A DNA stretch of 64,000 nucleotides from Nitrososphaera sp. UBA210 (GTDB lineage Archaea > Thermoproteota > Nitrososphaeria > Nitrososphaerales > Nitrososphaeraceae), in the NCBI GenBank assembly GCA_002494895.1, contig DADA01000014.1, positions 1 to 64,000 of the forward strand. The letters are read 5' to 3'. The position numbers and the translations under genes are program-made. How positions within the stretch are numbered: the stretch's first letter is position 1; every line of letters starts with the position of its first letter. Positions 31,626-40,524 of the stretch are shown here, in pieces. The notes below the pieces were generated by a model. That model was not told the DNA's origin and did not search any database. It saw only the letters and a list, made by a program, of their open reading frames with translations.

Positions 31626-32819
31626 ATGACTGTGGGCTTGGTAGACGTATCAGGAAGGTCTAGCAAATTGGGTAGACAATACACAGCTGTAACCATCACT
31701 ATTTTCGCCTTGCTTGCACTCACCATCGCTGATCCACCATCAAACGCTAATATCTCGTTTCATGCATATGGCGACTCCGCCGGCTTGGTGACTCTGTTTT
31801 CACCGGTTGTGATGGATTCAAATTTCAATGAGCTCGCCTCTGCACTAGTGGGTCAACAACTGATATTGTTAACCGGGTTCGCCAATACCGGAAATATTGA
31901 ATCAGAATATGTATTACTTACCGAAGCGCGAAACGAAACGGGAGTTACAGTTTTTCTAGATTCAAGATGGGGCAAGGTGATTTCAGGAAAAGATGCGGAA
32001 ATACATCATGTATGGAGACAGGTGGAATCAGGAACATTCGAGCTTAGAAGTTTTCTTATGTCTGCAGATTGTTTTCCAGAGATTCTTACTCCAGTAAACA
32101 TTGGCAAGGTTGTGGTAAAATCATCGGACGGCAGCCATGCACCGACACCTCGTCTGGAAGATCTGACGATGGATCAGATCCAACGGCTAACAAGAGAAGA
32201 AATAGAGGCGATAGAGCTCGAGGAGAATAGGCGCTCAGATATCGACAGTGAAGCTTCTGATGCGGAAGACCAGAGAATAGAAGCAAAGGAGCGAAGGATA
32301 CGGGAACTAATCTGGTCAGACGAAAGAATCAAAGAATATCAAGAGACTTTCGCTGTGTTTGGATTCGATTCACATTTTGTCATGGATGAGCAGGGCCTAT
32401 GTGACAACGCTGAAATGACAATCCATGTAGCAAAGGAGCGCCACGTCGAAGGTGATTGGCAGACATCATACATCAGGACGTTTAGCGGGAGATTAGAGCT
32501 TGAAGTAACCGTCATCGACGGAGCAATATCTTCCATAGCCGCAAATCCACTGAATGACACCATAAGCGAGTATTCATTCAATGAAGAGCAGAAGAAAGCT
32601 ATCAGGATAGCGGTGGAGAACAACACAGTGCGAGAATTATTTCGGGACAAAGAGATGGAAATAGGAGTAGTTAGAGCCTCCGATGTCTTTTTCAACGGGT
32701 GCGAAGGGACATGCGGAATTGTTGTTATTCATCAGAAAGAGGATAGGGAAAAAACTGTTACTGTCAAGGTAGATGTATCGAACGAACGTGTGATATCAAT
32801 TAGTGCAAGCTGGAACTAG
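31626..32819 (+). CDS. Large exported or membrane-anchored protein, unknown
   Basis: 397 residues. An N-terminal hydrophobic segment at about 20-36 (AVTITIFALLALTIADPPSN) is an export signal. An exported N-domain follows, then an acidic helical linker at about 180-235 (REEIEAIELEENRRSDIDSE), then a C-domain with four cysteines (DEQGLCDNAEM, FFNGCEGTCGIVV). The base composition looks more AT-rich than flanking genes. Family not recognised. A 170-base gap precedes it. Confidence 0.7.
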   Translation: MTVGLVDVSGRSSKLGRQYTAVTITIFALLALTIADPPSNANISFHAYGDSAGLVTLFSPVVMDSNFNELASALVGQQLILLTGFANTGNIESEYVLLTEARNETGVTVFLDSRWGKVISGKDAEIHHVWRQVESGTFELRSFLMSADCFPEILTPVNIGKVVVKSSDGSHAPTPRLEDLTMDQIQRLTREEIEAIELEENRRSDIDSEASDAEDQRIEAKERRIRELIWSDERIKEYQETFAVFGFDSHFVMDEQGLCDNAEMTIHVAKERHVEGDWQTSYIRTFSGRLELEVTVIDGAISSIAANPLNDTISEYSFNEEQKKAIRIAVENNTVRELFRDKEMEIGVVRASDVFFNGCEGTCGIVVIHQKEDREKTVTVKVDVSNERVISISASWN

Positions 32820-32940
32820 AGGCACAAAGAACTAGAACGCATGCTTGTTGTGTGCAACAGTGTTCAATGGCTAATCGATCTGCGGCTATTCTATTACTAA
32901 TGCAGATTCTTGAAATGATTGTTGCTGCTTATTTCGAGAG

Positions 32941-33102
32941 TTGCGCAACAAGGGCTCATGCAGGAACTGCGGCACGTTCCAAAAGCCCGTGTCGATATGC
33001 ATAATGTGCAAGGAGGATGTTTCGTGGCTGTGCGACAACTGCGGCCAAGCCGACGATGCGACCCATAACCATCTCCCGACCAGCATCATGCGCAACGCGT
33101 AG
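32941..33102 (+). CDS. 53-aa triple-knuckle zinc-ribbon protein
   Basis: TTG start: MRNKGSCRNCGTFQKPVSI, then CIMCKED, then CDNCGQ, so three CxxC pairs, enough for one or two zinc sites, and a His-containing tail (DATHNH). The frame is closed by a stop 10 codons before TTG 32941 and no ATG is available. It converges on the MscS gene. A promoter was not identified, so confidence is moderate. Confidence 0.55.
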   Translation: MRNKGSCRNCGTFQKPVSICIMCKEDVSWLCDNCGQADDATHNHLPTSIMRNA

Positions 33103-33111
33103 AATCTGTAC

Positions 33112-33780
33112 TCAGCTTCTCGGACTTTCCATGTTCTGGAGCGGCAACGCAATCTTGCTCTCTTGCACCTGAATAGATCCATGCTGCTCCGGCTTTGGCT
33201 GCGCAGCCGACGCCATGAGATGCTGACTCCTTGCAAGGAATTCAAGAAGTATCCTGCTCCGCTCGTCCGACATCTCGCTTGTCTGTACTTCAAAAACGCC
33301 GTGGACTACCAGCTTGTCGTCTTTTGACTGGTAGAGCCCAACTTCAATAAGGCCGTGTCCGCTGCTTACTATTGCTTCCTTCATGCTGTCCACTAACAGC
33401 TGCGAGTCGGGAAACGGACGTGGGACATACGACACCACTTCGTCGATGATGGTGTCGCCGTAGATCATGACAGGGCTGCTGATCAGCAGATAGTTTGGCA
33501 CCTTGATGAGCCTGCCAGTGCGGACAGACGGCAGCCGCTCGCCATCGCCAACTTCCATTACAGTGGTCCTCAAAAGCCCGATCTCCATTATGTCGCCCTT
33601 GGTCATGGTGCCTCCAGAAGAAATCTTGATCCTGTTGCCCACCTTGATGTCCTTGATTTTCCTGATGACCATGCTGGCAACGAGGTCAGCAATGAAGTCC
33701 TTAAAGACAAAGGAAAACCCCATTGAGCTAAAGACAATACTCAGTAGTGGTATGTACCCCAGTAGGCTTTCGGTGGACAT
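33112..33780 (-). CDS. Short mechanosensitive channel of the MscS family
   Basis: 222 residues. One or two N-terminal hydrophobic segments end in the pore-lining-like FKDFIADLVASMVIRKIK, followed by the beta domain (IKVGNRIKISSGGTMTKGDI, then EIGLLRTTVMEVG) and the alpha/beta cage (about 115-190). The N-terminal membrane part is shorter than in E. coli MscS, so it is a minimal channel. The tail is Gln/Pro-rich. Releases solutes at low osmolarity. Confidence 0.85.
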   Translation of the reverse strand: MSTESLLGYIPLLSIVFSSMGFSFVFKDFIADLVASMVIRKIKDIKVGNRIKISSGGTMTKGDIMEIGLLRTTVMEVGDGERLPSVRTGRLIKVPNYLLISSPVMIYGDTIIDEVVSYVPRPFPDSQLLVDSMKEAIVSSGHGLIEVGLYQSKDDKLVVHGVFEVQTSEMSDERSRILLEFLARSQHLMASAAQPKPEQHGSIQVQESKIALPLQNMESPRS

Positions 33781-33859
33781 CTGGTGACTCTGCTGCCTGT
33801 AAAAACAAGATTAAGCCGATGACTTGAAAAGTTCTTACCAGAGAAGAAAAACTGTTAAA

Positions 33860-33988
33860 CTAGATTGACAGCCTTTTGGAACATGAGAGGCATTCGACTA
33901 TCGCGAGATTTTCTGCGTTCTCTATCACTTTGAACTTTTTCGAGCCGCACCGGGGGCATATGGGGCATGCTCTCAGTGCCTTTCCCAT
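33860..33988 (-). CDS. 42-aa zinc-ribbon protein
   Basis: MGKALRACPICPRCGSKKFK, with a second pair CLSC near the end, so CxxCxxC plus CxxC. It starts three bases after the stop of the NMN adenylyltransferase gene and so is the third gene of the MetRS operon. Resembles the isolated zinc ribbons of RNA-polymerase-associated proteins, but no function can be assigned. Confidence 0.7.
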   Translation of the reverse strand: MGKALRACPICPRCGSKKFKVIENAENLAIVECLSCSKRLSI

Positions 33989-33991
33989 GTC

Positions 33992-34543
33992 CTACCACTT
34001 TTGGGGCTGGCTGTCAGAAGTAGTGGCAGCCAAAAGCCTGATCCTCTCAGTCCCACCAACATGCTCCATTGCTTTTGCAACCGCTCTGGGAACGAGATGC
34101 TTCCACGGCTTTCCTGCTATTATCAACCGACGAATGTGCGTGGCATTGAACTGAGCCTTTCTGGCAAACCTGGGACGCCTGATCTCAACACTCGGATCCT
34201 GCGAAAGCGCCAGGTGCTTTACAAGGTCGTTTCCAGAATACAGGACGTCAAAGGCCGGGACCATCGACCTTAGATATGCAAGCCACCTCGCGTTATTGTC
34301 GTCATTTGGAAGGGGGATAATGAAACATTTCGAGAGGTCCGCGCCTCCCTCTGACAGAGCCGCGTGGATCATTGAGATTCTCTCGCCCGCGGTGAAAGGA
34401 TCCCTGTCGATATAGTTGTACTGGGCGCTTCCAATTACAATTACCAGCTCGTCGCACTCGCTGAGAATCTGCTTTGCAAGTGCAAGGTGGCCATTATGGA
34501 AGGGCTGGAAGCGGCCAAGCATAAGGCCGCGCCGGGCAGTCAT
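33992..34543 (-). CDS. Nicotinamide-nucleotide adenylyltransferase
   Basis: Makes NAD+ from NMN and ATP. 183 residues from the ATG at 34543, which overlaps the MetRS stop (ATGA), so translation is coupled; an upstream in-frame start inside MetRS is less likely. Motifs: LMLGRFQPFHNGHLALAK (the HxGH nucleotidyl-transfer motif), IVIGSAQYNYIDRDPFTAGE, and FNATHIRRLI. Confidence 0.93.
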   Translation of the reverse strand: MTARRGLMLGRFQPFHNGHLALAKQILSECDELVIVIGSAQYNYIDRDPFTAGERISMIHAALSEGGADLSKCFIIPLPNDDNNARWLAYLRSMVPAFDVLYSGNDLVKHLALSQDPSVEIRRPRFARKAQFNATHIRRLIIAGKPWKHLVPRAVAKAMEHVGGTERIRLLAATTSDSQPQKW

Positions 34544-36192
34544 TTCTTGCCTAGCTTTGCCTTCCACTGCTCTATTTCCTTTGCTTCTATCTTGCGAAAG
34601 ACCGGCTCTACCGTTCCAAGTTGGTGGCCGGGCTTCAGAGCCTCAGCGTCCTTTGCCGACTCCCAGCTCTGGTTGTGAACGCTGCCCTCAAGATTTAGCT
34701 GGGCCCAGATCTTTTCGCAGGAAAAAGGAATGAAAGGCTCTAGCATGATGGCAAGCGAGCGCACCGCGTTGACCGAAAAATAGAGGGTGGTTGGTGCCGT
34801 ATCTTTGTTAGCCCAGGGCGCGTTTGACTGAAAGTACTGGTTCATGAAAGTGCTGTATTTCAATATCCTTTTCAGCGCCCTGTCTATTTCGTTTCTTGAC
34901 AGCAGGTCCCGGGATTCGTCGGTTGCTGCCGCGACTTCTTTTGCGATTTCGTCGCCTGAACCTGAAGGGCCGGGCACCTGGCCGCCGAAATTCTTTTGCG
35001 TGAATGAAAGCGCCCTGTTCACAAAGTTGCCGACGTTTGCTATCAGCTCGTTGTTTATCCTCTCATAGAACGCGTCAAAGTCAAAGTTCAAGTCATCCTG
35101 CGAAAAAGTGATCACTGACGCGATGTAAAACCGCAAATAGTCGGGGTTAAAGGAAGAAGTGAAATCCCGTAGGCCGATGTACCAATTCCTGCTCTTTGAT
35201 ATCTTTTGGTTCTGCAACATCAGGTGCCCCCTTGTCGGGATATAGTCGGGCAGCTTGTATTCAGAGTCCATTCCGAGGCGCATCGCCGGGAGAAAGAGGT
35301 AGTGGTGGTAGACAATGTCCTTGCCGATAAAATGGTAGATTTCCGAATCGTTCCAGAATTTCTTGCCGTCCATTCCCTTTTCACTGACAAACTTTGCCAG
35401 AGTCGAGATATAGCAGAGGTGGTTGTCAAACCAGCCGTACAAGACCTTGCCCTTTGCTTCCGGAAGCGGTATGGGCACGCCCCAGGACAGGTCGCGGGTA
35501 ATGTCCCAGTCCTGTAGCCCCTCGTTTATCCAGTTGACGACATAGTTCCTGACATCGGGCTGCAGGTTTTCATTTGACATCAGCCAGTCCTTCAGCTTTT
35601 CGCCAAGGCTTGAGAGCCGAAAAAAATAGTGCTTGCTCTCCTTCTTGACCGGCGGCCTGCCGCATATCGCGCATTTTGGCTCAAGGATCTGGTCGGGCAC
35701 GCGGCCGCATTTTTCACACAGGTCGGAATACTGGTCCTCCGCTCCGCAGTACGGGCACCTGCCGATGACGTACCTGTCGGGCAGGAACTTTTCGTCAAAG
35801 GTGCAGTAGAACTGGATTACATTCTGGTCGTAGATGTAGCCGTTTTTTGAGAGTTTCTCAAAAACCTCCTGGACGAACCTGACGTTTTCGTCAGAGCTGG
35901 TCTTGTAGAAAAAGTCAAACGAGATCCCAAGCGAGCTAAAGTCTTCTTTGTCACGCTTGTTCCAGTACGCGACATAGTCCGCCGGGCTCTTGCCCTCTTT
36001 TTCGGCCCTTATGAGTATCGGCGTGCCAAAATCGTCAGACGCGCAGATGTGGTAGATCTCTCTGCCGTTGAGCCGGGAAAACCTTGTGAAAATATCTGCC
36101 GGCAGATAAGTCGATGCGATGTGGCCAAGGTGTATCTCACCGTTTGCGTACGGAAGCGCGCTGGTGACCACTGCACTTTTCTCCGGCATCAC
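34540..36192 (-). CDS. metG: Methionyl-tRNA synthetase
   Basis: 550 residues, class I synthetase. ALPYANGEIHLGHIASTYLP carries the HIGH motif, KISKSRNWYIG the KMSKS loop. The zinc-binding insert has CPYCGAEDQYSDLCEKCGR and CAICG, enough for two zinc knuckles. An anticodon-binding helical domain forms the C-terminus. No C-terminal EMAP-like domain is fused. First gene of an operon with NMNAT and a small zinc ribbon. Confidence 0.96.
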   Translation of the reverse strand: MMPEKSAVVTSALPYANGEIHLGHIASTYLPADIFTRFSRLNGREIYHICASDDFGTPILIRAEKEGKSPADYVAYWNKRDKEDFSSLGISFDFFYKTSSDENVRFVQEVFEKLSKNGYIYDQNVIQFYCTFDEKFLPDRYVIGRCPYCGAEDQYSDLCEKCGRVPDQILEPKCAICGRPPVKKESKHYFFRLSSLGEKLKDWLMSNENLQPDVRNYVVNWINEGLQDWDITRDLSWGVPIPLPEAKGKVLYGWFDNHLCYISTLAKFVSEKGMDGKKFWNDSEIYHFIGKDIVYHHYLFLPAMRLGMDSEYKLPDYIPTRGHLMLQNQKISKSRNWYIGLRDFTSSFNPDYLRFYIASVITFSQDDLNFDFDAFYERINNELIANVGNFVNRALSFTQKNFGGQVPGPSGSGDEIAKEVAAATDESRDLLSRNEIDRALKRILKYSTFMNQYFQSNAPWANKDTAPTTLYFSVNAVRSLAIMLEPFIPFSCEKIWAQLNLEGSVHNQSWESAKDAEALKPGHQLGTVEPVFRKIEAKEIEQWKAKLGKK

Positions 36193-36245
36193 AGTTCCAC
36201 CCTTCGGACTAGATTTTAACCTAACGCGAAGACTTGCAGTCTAAA

Positions 36246-36761
36246 TTACTGGTTCTCGTACTCTTCGTGGTACTTTGCCCTTCCCCTTCTCATTATCAAA
36301 AAGAGCAACAGTATCACCCCTATCCACACGGATCCCATTATCATGTTGGTAAAGCTGACGTAGAGGTACGGCATCGACTCCACCAGGTCCTCCTGGATGG
36401 CCCGAAGCGAAGCATGCATGTCAGTCATACCGGTGTTGTATTCTGTGCTGTAAATTTCAAGTGAAGATATCGAGTTAGCCCGCGATAATATGCGGTCAAG
36501 CTCGGCCTGTATCAGGGCAAAATCTGTTCTGGCAGTGGGAAACGACCAGACCGGGTTGCCGCTCTCTGGCATCGCCCTCTGCGCCTGGGCGACATAGCTA
36601 GCCAGGCCTTCCGGCGTCTGGGCAGTCTCGGCGCGCGCCAGGTATCCCAGCGCGGTGTCGACAGGGTAGATGGCCTGCTGGTATCCATAGAAAGCCATTC
36701 CTGCACCAAAGGTCATGAAGGCAACAACTCCGATGGCCACCAGCTTGTTAGACGACGCCAT
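36246..36761 (-). CDS. Two-helix membrane protein with helical outer loop
   Basis: About 171 residues from ATG 36761 (MASSNKLVAIGVVAFMTFGA). N-terminal helix at about 8-28, an external helical domain of about 100 residues (RAETAQTPEGLASYVAQAQR), a second helix at about 140-160 (IMGSVWIGVILLLFLIM) and a short charged tail. Similar to the ligand-binding layout of chemoreceptor-like sensors, but there is no signalling domain. Function unknown. Confidence 0.75.
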   Translation of the reverse strand: MASSNKLVAIGVVAFMTFGAGMAFYGYQQAIYPVDTALGYLARAETAQTPEGLASYVAQAQRAMPESGNPVWSFPTARTDFALIQAELDRILSRANSISSLEIYSTEYNTGMTDMHASLRAIQEDLVESMPYLYVSFTNMIMGSVWIGVILLLFLIMRRGRAKYHEEYENQ

Positions 36762-36863
36762 GAATACGATATAGCGCTTCTGGCGATATTTAGATGTGGC
36801 GGAATCAGGTTCTATCGATTCCGATAACCATTTTATAGCGAGCAAGAACGAGAATCATCAGAA

Positions 36864-37169
36864 TTGGCGCTTGTCAAGGTGGCCCAGAAGGGCGAGATAA
36901 AAGAGAATGGCGGCAAAGAGCTCAGTGTCAACGGGACAAGGGTCGCGCTCTTTTACGCAAATGGCAGGTACTATGCCATCGAAGCCCTATGCAGGCATCA
37001 GGACGGCTCGCTTGCCCCGGGCAAGATCGACGGCGAAGTAGTAGAGTGCCCGATGCATTCTTGGCATTACAACATAAAGACGGGAGAGCTGCTCGACTAC
37101 CTTGAAGGAGTAAAGCTCGCGACTTACAAAGTCGACGTCAAGGGAAACGACATCTATATCGAAGTTTAG
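36864..37169 (+). CDS. Rieske-type [2Fe-2S] ferredoxin
   Basis: 101 residues with both cluster-binding boxes: CRHQDGSLAPG and CPMHSWHYN. No membrane segment, so it is a soluble electron carrier of the type that feeds oxygenases or nitrite reductase, not a respiratory complex subunit. TTG start. It precedes cysS by 41 bases in the same direction. Confidence 0.92.
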   Translation: MALVKVAQKGEIKENGGKELSVNGTRVALFYANGRYYAIEALCRHQDGSLAPGKIDGEVVECPMHSWHYNIKTGELLDYLEGVKLATYKVDVKGNDIYIEV

Positions 37170-37210
37170 GACAAAGTAAAAAACAGGGCTGGCGGCTCTA
37201 CCGGCAACTA

Positions 37211-38608
37211 TTGAGGCTTTACAACACTCTCAGCCGCAAGGTCGAAGAGCTAAAGCCGCAGAACAATTCAGTAGGAATCTATGTCTGCGGCGTCACAGTC
37301 TACGACGATTCGCACATCGGCCACGCGCGCACCGTCATTGTCTTTGACGTCCTCCGGAGATACCTCATTTCAAACGGCTACAAGGTATCTTTTGTCCAGA
37401 ACTTTACCGATGTAGACGACAAGATAATCAACAGGGCAAAGGCCGAGGGAAGAAAGGCAGAGGAGATATCGGAAAAGTACATCGAGAACTATTACCGCGA
37501 CTTTGGCGGGCTGAACGTGCTAAAGGCAGATCACCAGCCAAAGGCAACCGATCACATCAAGGAAATGATCGAGCTCATAGGCGGCCTGATAGAAAAAAAG
37601 CATGCTTATCTGACCCTTAACGGTGTGTATTTCCGGGTTAGGTCTTTTTCCGGTTACGGCAAGCTGTCAAAAAAGCCGGTCGAAGAGCTAGAGTCCGGGG
37701 CAAGGGTCGAAGTTGACCCGGCAAAGGAGGACCCGCTTGATTTTGCGCTCTGGAAATTTTCCTCTGAAGATCCGGCGTGGGAGAGCCCTTGGGGAAAAGG
37801 GAGGCCGGGATGGCACATCGAATGCTCTGCAATGTCGATAAAGTACCTTGGAAGCACTTTTGAGATTCACGGGGGCGGCCACGACCTGGTATTTCCCCAC
37901 CATGAAAACGAGATAGCCCAGTCAGAATCGTACACGGGCCAGGAATTCGCAAAGATATGGATGCATTCCGGGATGGTCACCATAGGCTCCCAAAAGATGA
38001 GCAAGTCGCTTGGCAACATCGTAGTCATTGACAAGGCGCTGAAGCGCTGGGGCATGAATTCTCTCCGGCTGTACTGCATGTCCGTCCATTATTCAAAGCC
38101 CCTCGACTATACTGATGAATTGTTGCTGGAGTCGGTCCAGCGCTGGCGCCAGATAGAGACGTGTGTCTACGAGTTGAGGTCTGCCGCCGGTACCGGCAGC
38201 GACACAGAGGCGGCCAGCAGGATGAGCGACGAGTCCGCAAAGGCGTTTGAGGCGGCCATGGACGAGGACATGAACACGGCACTTGCCCTGACAGGGCTCA
38301 TGAAGTTTGTAGCAGGCATCAACCAGCTTGCGGCGGCAGACAACCTTAGCAGGCAAATGGCGGACAGGCTGCAGACGGCCCTCCAGAAAATGATGTGCGT
38401 GCTGGGGCTCCGGGTCATGGAAGCAGACTGGGCAGAGAAGGGCGAGATAGAGGAGCTGTTAAAAGAGCGCGCCAAGCTCAGGGAAGCGAAAAAATTCAGA
38501 GAAGCTGACGAGCTGAGAAAAAAACTGCTCGAGGAGCGGTCTGTCGAGCTGATGGACCACAGGGCCAGGACGGTCTGGGTAAAGAGAGAAAGGACGTCAG
38601 CCGGATAA
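37211..38608 (+). CDS. cysS: Cysteinyl-tRNA synthetase
   Basis: 465 residues, TTG start (MRLYNTLSRKVEEL). Zinc and substrate motifs: YVCGVTVYDDSHIGHARTV, PGWHIECSAMSIKYLG, GGGHDLVFPHHENE and the KMSKSLGN loop. Direct charging of tRNA-Cys is therefore available, in place of the SepRS/SepCysS route of methanogens. Confidence 0.96.
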   Translation: MRLYNTLSRKVEELKPQNNSVGIYVCGVTVYDDSHIGHARTVIVFDVLRRYLISNGYKVSFVQNFTDVDDKIINRAKAEGRKAEEISEKYIENYYRDFGGLNVLKADHQPKATDHIKEMIELIGGLIEKKHAYLTLNGVYFRVRSFSGYGKLSKKPVEELESGARVEVDPAKEDPLDFALWKFSSEDPAWESPWGKGRPGWHIECSAMSIKYLGSTFEIHGGGHDLVFPHHENEIAQSESYTGQEFAKIWMHSGMVTIGSQKMSKSLGNIVVIDKALKRWGMNSLRLYCMSVHYSKPLDYTDELLLESVQRWRQIETCVYELRSAAGTGSDTEAASRMSDESAKAFEAAMDEDMNTALALTGLMKFVAGINQLAAADNLSRQMADRLQTALQKMMCVLGLRVMEADWAEKGEIEELLKERAKLREAKKFREADELRKKLLEERSVELMDHRARTVWVKRERTSAG

Positions 38609-38688
38609 CAGACAGATTTTCACCCACTTGTGTATCTTGTTGCACTTCGGGGCTAATGAGATCGCTTTGCATCAGAATCCCGTAGCCA

Positions 38689-39042
38689 ATGAAGATACTC
38701 GACGGCAAGCGCGTCGGATCGGTAACCATATTTGAGGACACTATCATGCTGGGCGAGGTGGTGGGAGATGTCATACTGAACACCGGCCACCTGGAGTTCA
38801 AGGGCAAGGTCCTGGGGAACCTCTTTGTCAGAACCGGCACCTGCAGGATGCTGGGGATAATCAGGGGCAACCTGGTGAACGAGAAGGGCGACGTCGAGAT
38901 ATTCGGGACAGTCCACGGCAAGGTCGTGACGAAATCCGGCTATACCTACATCAACCCTGAGAGCAAGGTCGGAATCGTAGAGAACGCCCCCGTTGCGCTG
39001 CCTGCAGAAAGCAGGGCACTTGTAAAGGGCGCAGTCACCTAG
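38689..39042 (+). CDS. Cytosolic bactofilin-like polymer-forming protein
   Basis: 117 residues without signal peptide. Repeating short strands with GD/GN/GK turns (GEVVGDVILN, FKGKVLGNLF, GIIRGNLVNE, GTVHGKVVTK) indicate a beta helix. In bacteria such proteins polymerise into scaffolds. It ends four bases into the convergent zinc-protein gene at 39039. Confidence 0.82.
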   Translation: MKILDGKRVGSVTIFEDTIMLGEVVGDVILNTGHLEFKGKVLGNLFVRTGTCRMLGIIRGNLVNEKGDVEIFGTVHGKVVTKSGYTYINPESKVGIVENAPVALPAESRALVKGAVT

Positions 39043-39230
39043 GAACTTTTTATCTTGTCCAGGTCTTTTTGAAGCAGCTCTATCGTCTTTGGTATCTCTT
39101 TTTCCGCGCACAGGAGGCAGATCTGCTGGAGCGAAAGCGGGTACGTAAAATACCGCTCATTTAGCGCAATGTCGCGCTTGCACGATACACACTTTTTCAT
39201 CTTGTAGGGGTCAGTGTTCTTGACTATCAT
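39039..39230 (-). CDS. 63-aa zinc-binding protein coupled to the beta-CASP nuclease
   Basis: MIVKNTDPYKMKKCVSCKRD, then QICLLCAEKEIPK: two CxxC pairs and a helical basic tail (LLQKDLDKIKSS). Its ATG overlaps the TGA of the beta-CASP gene (ATGA), so the two are translated together and may work together on RNA. Unknown family. Confidence 0.75.
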   Translation of the reverse strand: MIVKNTDPYKMKKCVSCKRDIALNERYFTYPLSLQQICLLCAEKEIPKTIELLQKDLDKIKSS

Positions 39231-40489
39231 ACGTCGATAATGTCTCCCTGATCTGGCGCGTGGGCGTCAAAGCCGTACTTTTCCTTGATCTCTTCCGCGA
39301 ATTTGACGCATGACGGCCCGTCGCCGTGCACTGTAAGCACTTTGGGATTTCCCTTCACCTTGTCAAGGATCTCGAACAGCTCGCTTCTGCTGTTGTGCCC
39401 AGAGAATTCAAACCGTTTCACGTCCGCGTAGCACTTCCTCATCTTTCCGTCAATGTTGGCGATTTTCTTGTCAAGGAGCAGCCTGCCGGGCGTCCCTTCT
39501 CCCTGGTACGAAACCATCGCGATTCCGTTCTTGTCGCTCCCTGCCAGCTGCTGCGTGTAATGGATCGCAGATCCGCCGACTAGCATGCCGGCCGGCGAAA
39601 TAATGACGCAGGGCTCGTTCACCACCTTGCGCCTCCTTGCCCAGCCCTGGATCCACTCGGCTTCCCCTATCGCCTTTCGAAACATCTCGGCGTCGCGGAG
39701 AAATGCCGGGTGACGGCTCATTATCTGGTTGGCTTTCAGCGCCATGCCGTCCATTACCACCTTATGCTTGAAATCGTAGGCTTTGAGCACGCATGCAATT
39801 TCTTGCGCGCGCTCTACTGAAAATGAGGGGACAAAGAGCGTCCCTCCGCGCTCTATGACGTCGTAGGCAAACTCGATCAATCCTCGCTCTGACTCTTCGC
39901 GGGGTGTCTGCTCGTTCTGCGAGTAGGTGCTCTCGATTATCATCATGTCTATTTCGCCGATGTCAAGGTCGGCCGGGCGCAGGAGCTTCGATCCCCTGGT
40001 GTTGATGTCGCCGGTGTAAAACACCTTCTTGCCTTCGTGCTCCACTACCACGGTCGCGCCGCCGACTACGTGGCCCGACTCATGAAGGGTCACCTTTGCA
40101 TCATTCACGGCATGAGGCTCTCTATACTGCAGGTTCTTGGAGCTCTTTAGCATCGTCATGACGTCAAGATATTCAAAAGGCAGGAAGAACCCGGAGAGCT
40201 TTATCATGTCGGCAATGAGGAGCTCTGACAGCTCAAAGGTAGGCAGCGTGGCCAGCGCTGGTATGTCTGTCGATCCCGACAGGTAAAGAGACGGGGCAAA
40301 TCCAGAATGGTCAAGATGGGCATGCGTTATCACTACGGCATCGACTTCTTTTGGCATGATGTGCATCGGAAAGACCGGCTCGCGCTTTAGCAGGACGCCA
40401 TAGTCCATCAGGATGTTAGTGTTGTTGCAGTTTACCAGAAAAGCGGAGCGGCCGACTTCCTTGGCGGCTCCCATAACCTTTACTCTCAA
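39227..40489 (-). CDS. Beta-CASP metallo-beta-lactamase RNA-processing nuclease
   Basis: 420 residues without N-terminal KH domains, so of the aCPSF2-like group. Motifs: ITHAHLDHSGFAP (HxHxDH), VFYTGDINT, VIIESTYS-like MIIESTYSQ, and the beta-CASP C motif HGDGPSC near the end with SGHNSRSEL. Expected to be an endo/5'-3' exoribonuclease acting in mRNA turnover or 3'-end formation. Confidence 0.93.
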   Translation of the reverse strand: MRVKVMGAAKEVGRSAFLVNCNNTNILMDYGVLLKREPVFPMHIMPKEVDAVVITHAHLDHSGFAPSLYLSGSTDIPALATLPTFELSELLIADMIKLSGFFLPFEYLDVMTMLKSSKNLQYREPHAVNDAKVTLHESGHVVGGATVVVEHEGKKVFYTGDINTRGSKLLRPADLDIGEIDMMIIESTYSQNEQTPREESERGLIEFAYDVIERGGTLFVPSFSVERAQEIACVLKAYDFKHKVVMDGMALKANQIMSRHPAFLRDAEMFRKAIGEAEWIQGWARRRKVVNEPCVIISPAGMLVGGSAIHYTQQLAGSDKNGIAMVSYQGEGTPGRLLLDKKIANIDGKMRKCYADVKRFEFSGHNSRSELFEILDKVKGNPKVLTVHGDGPSCVKFAEEIKEKYGFDAHAPDQGDIIDV

Positions 40490-40524
40490 GTTGTATTTCT
40501 GCTAAAGGTCAAGTCATATGCGCT

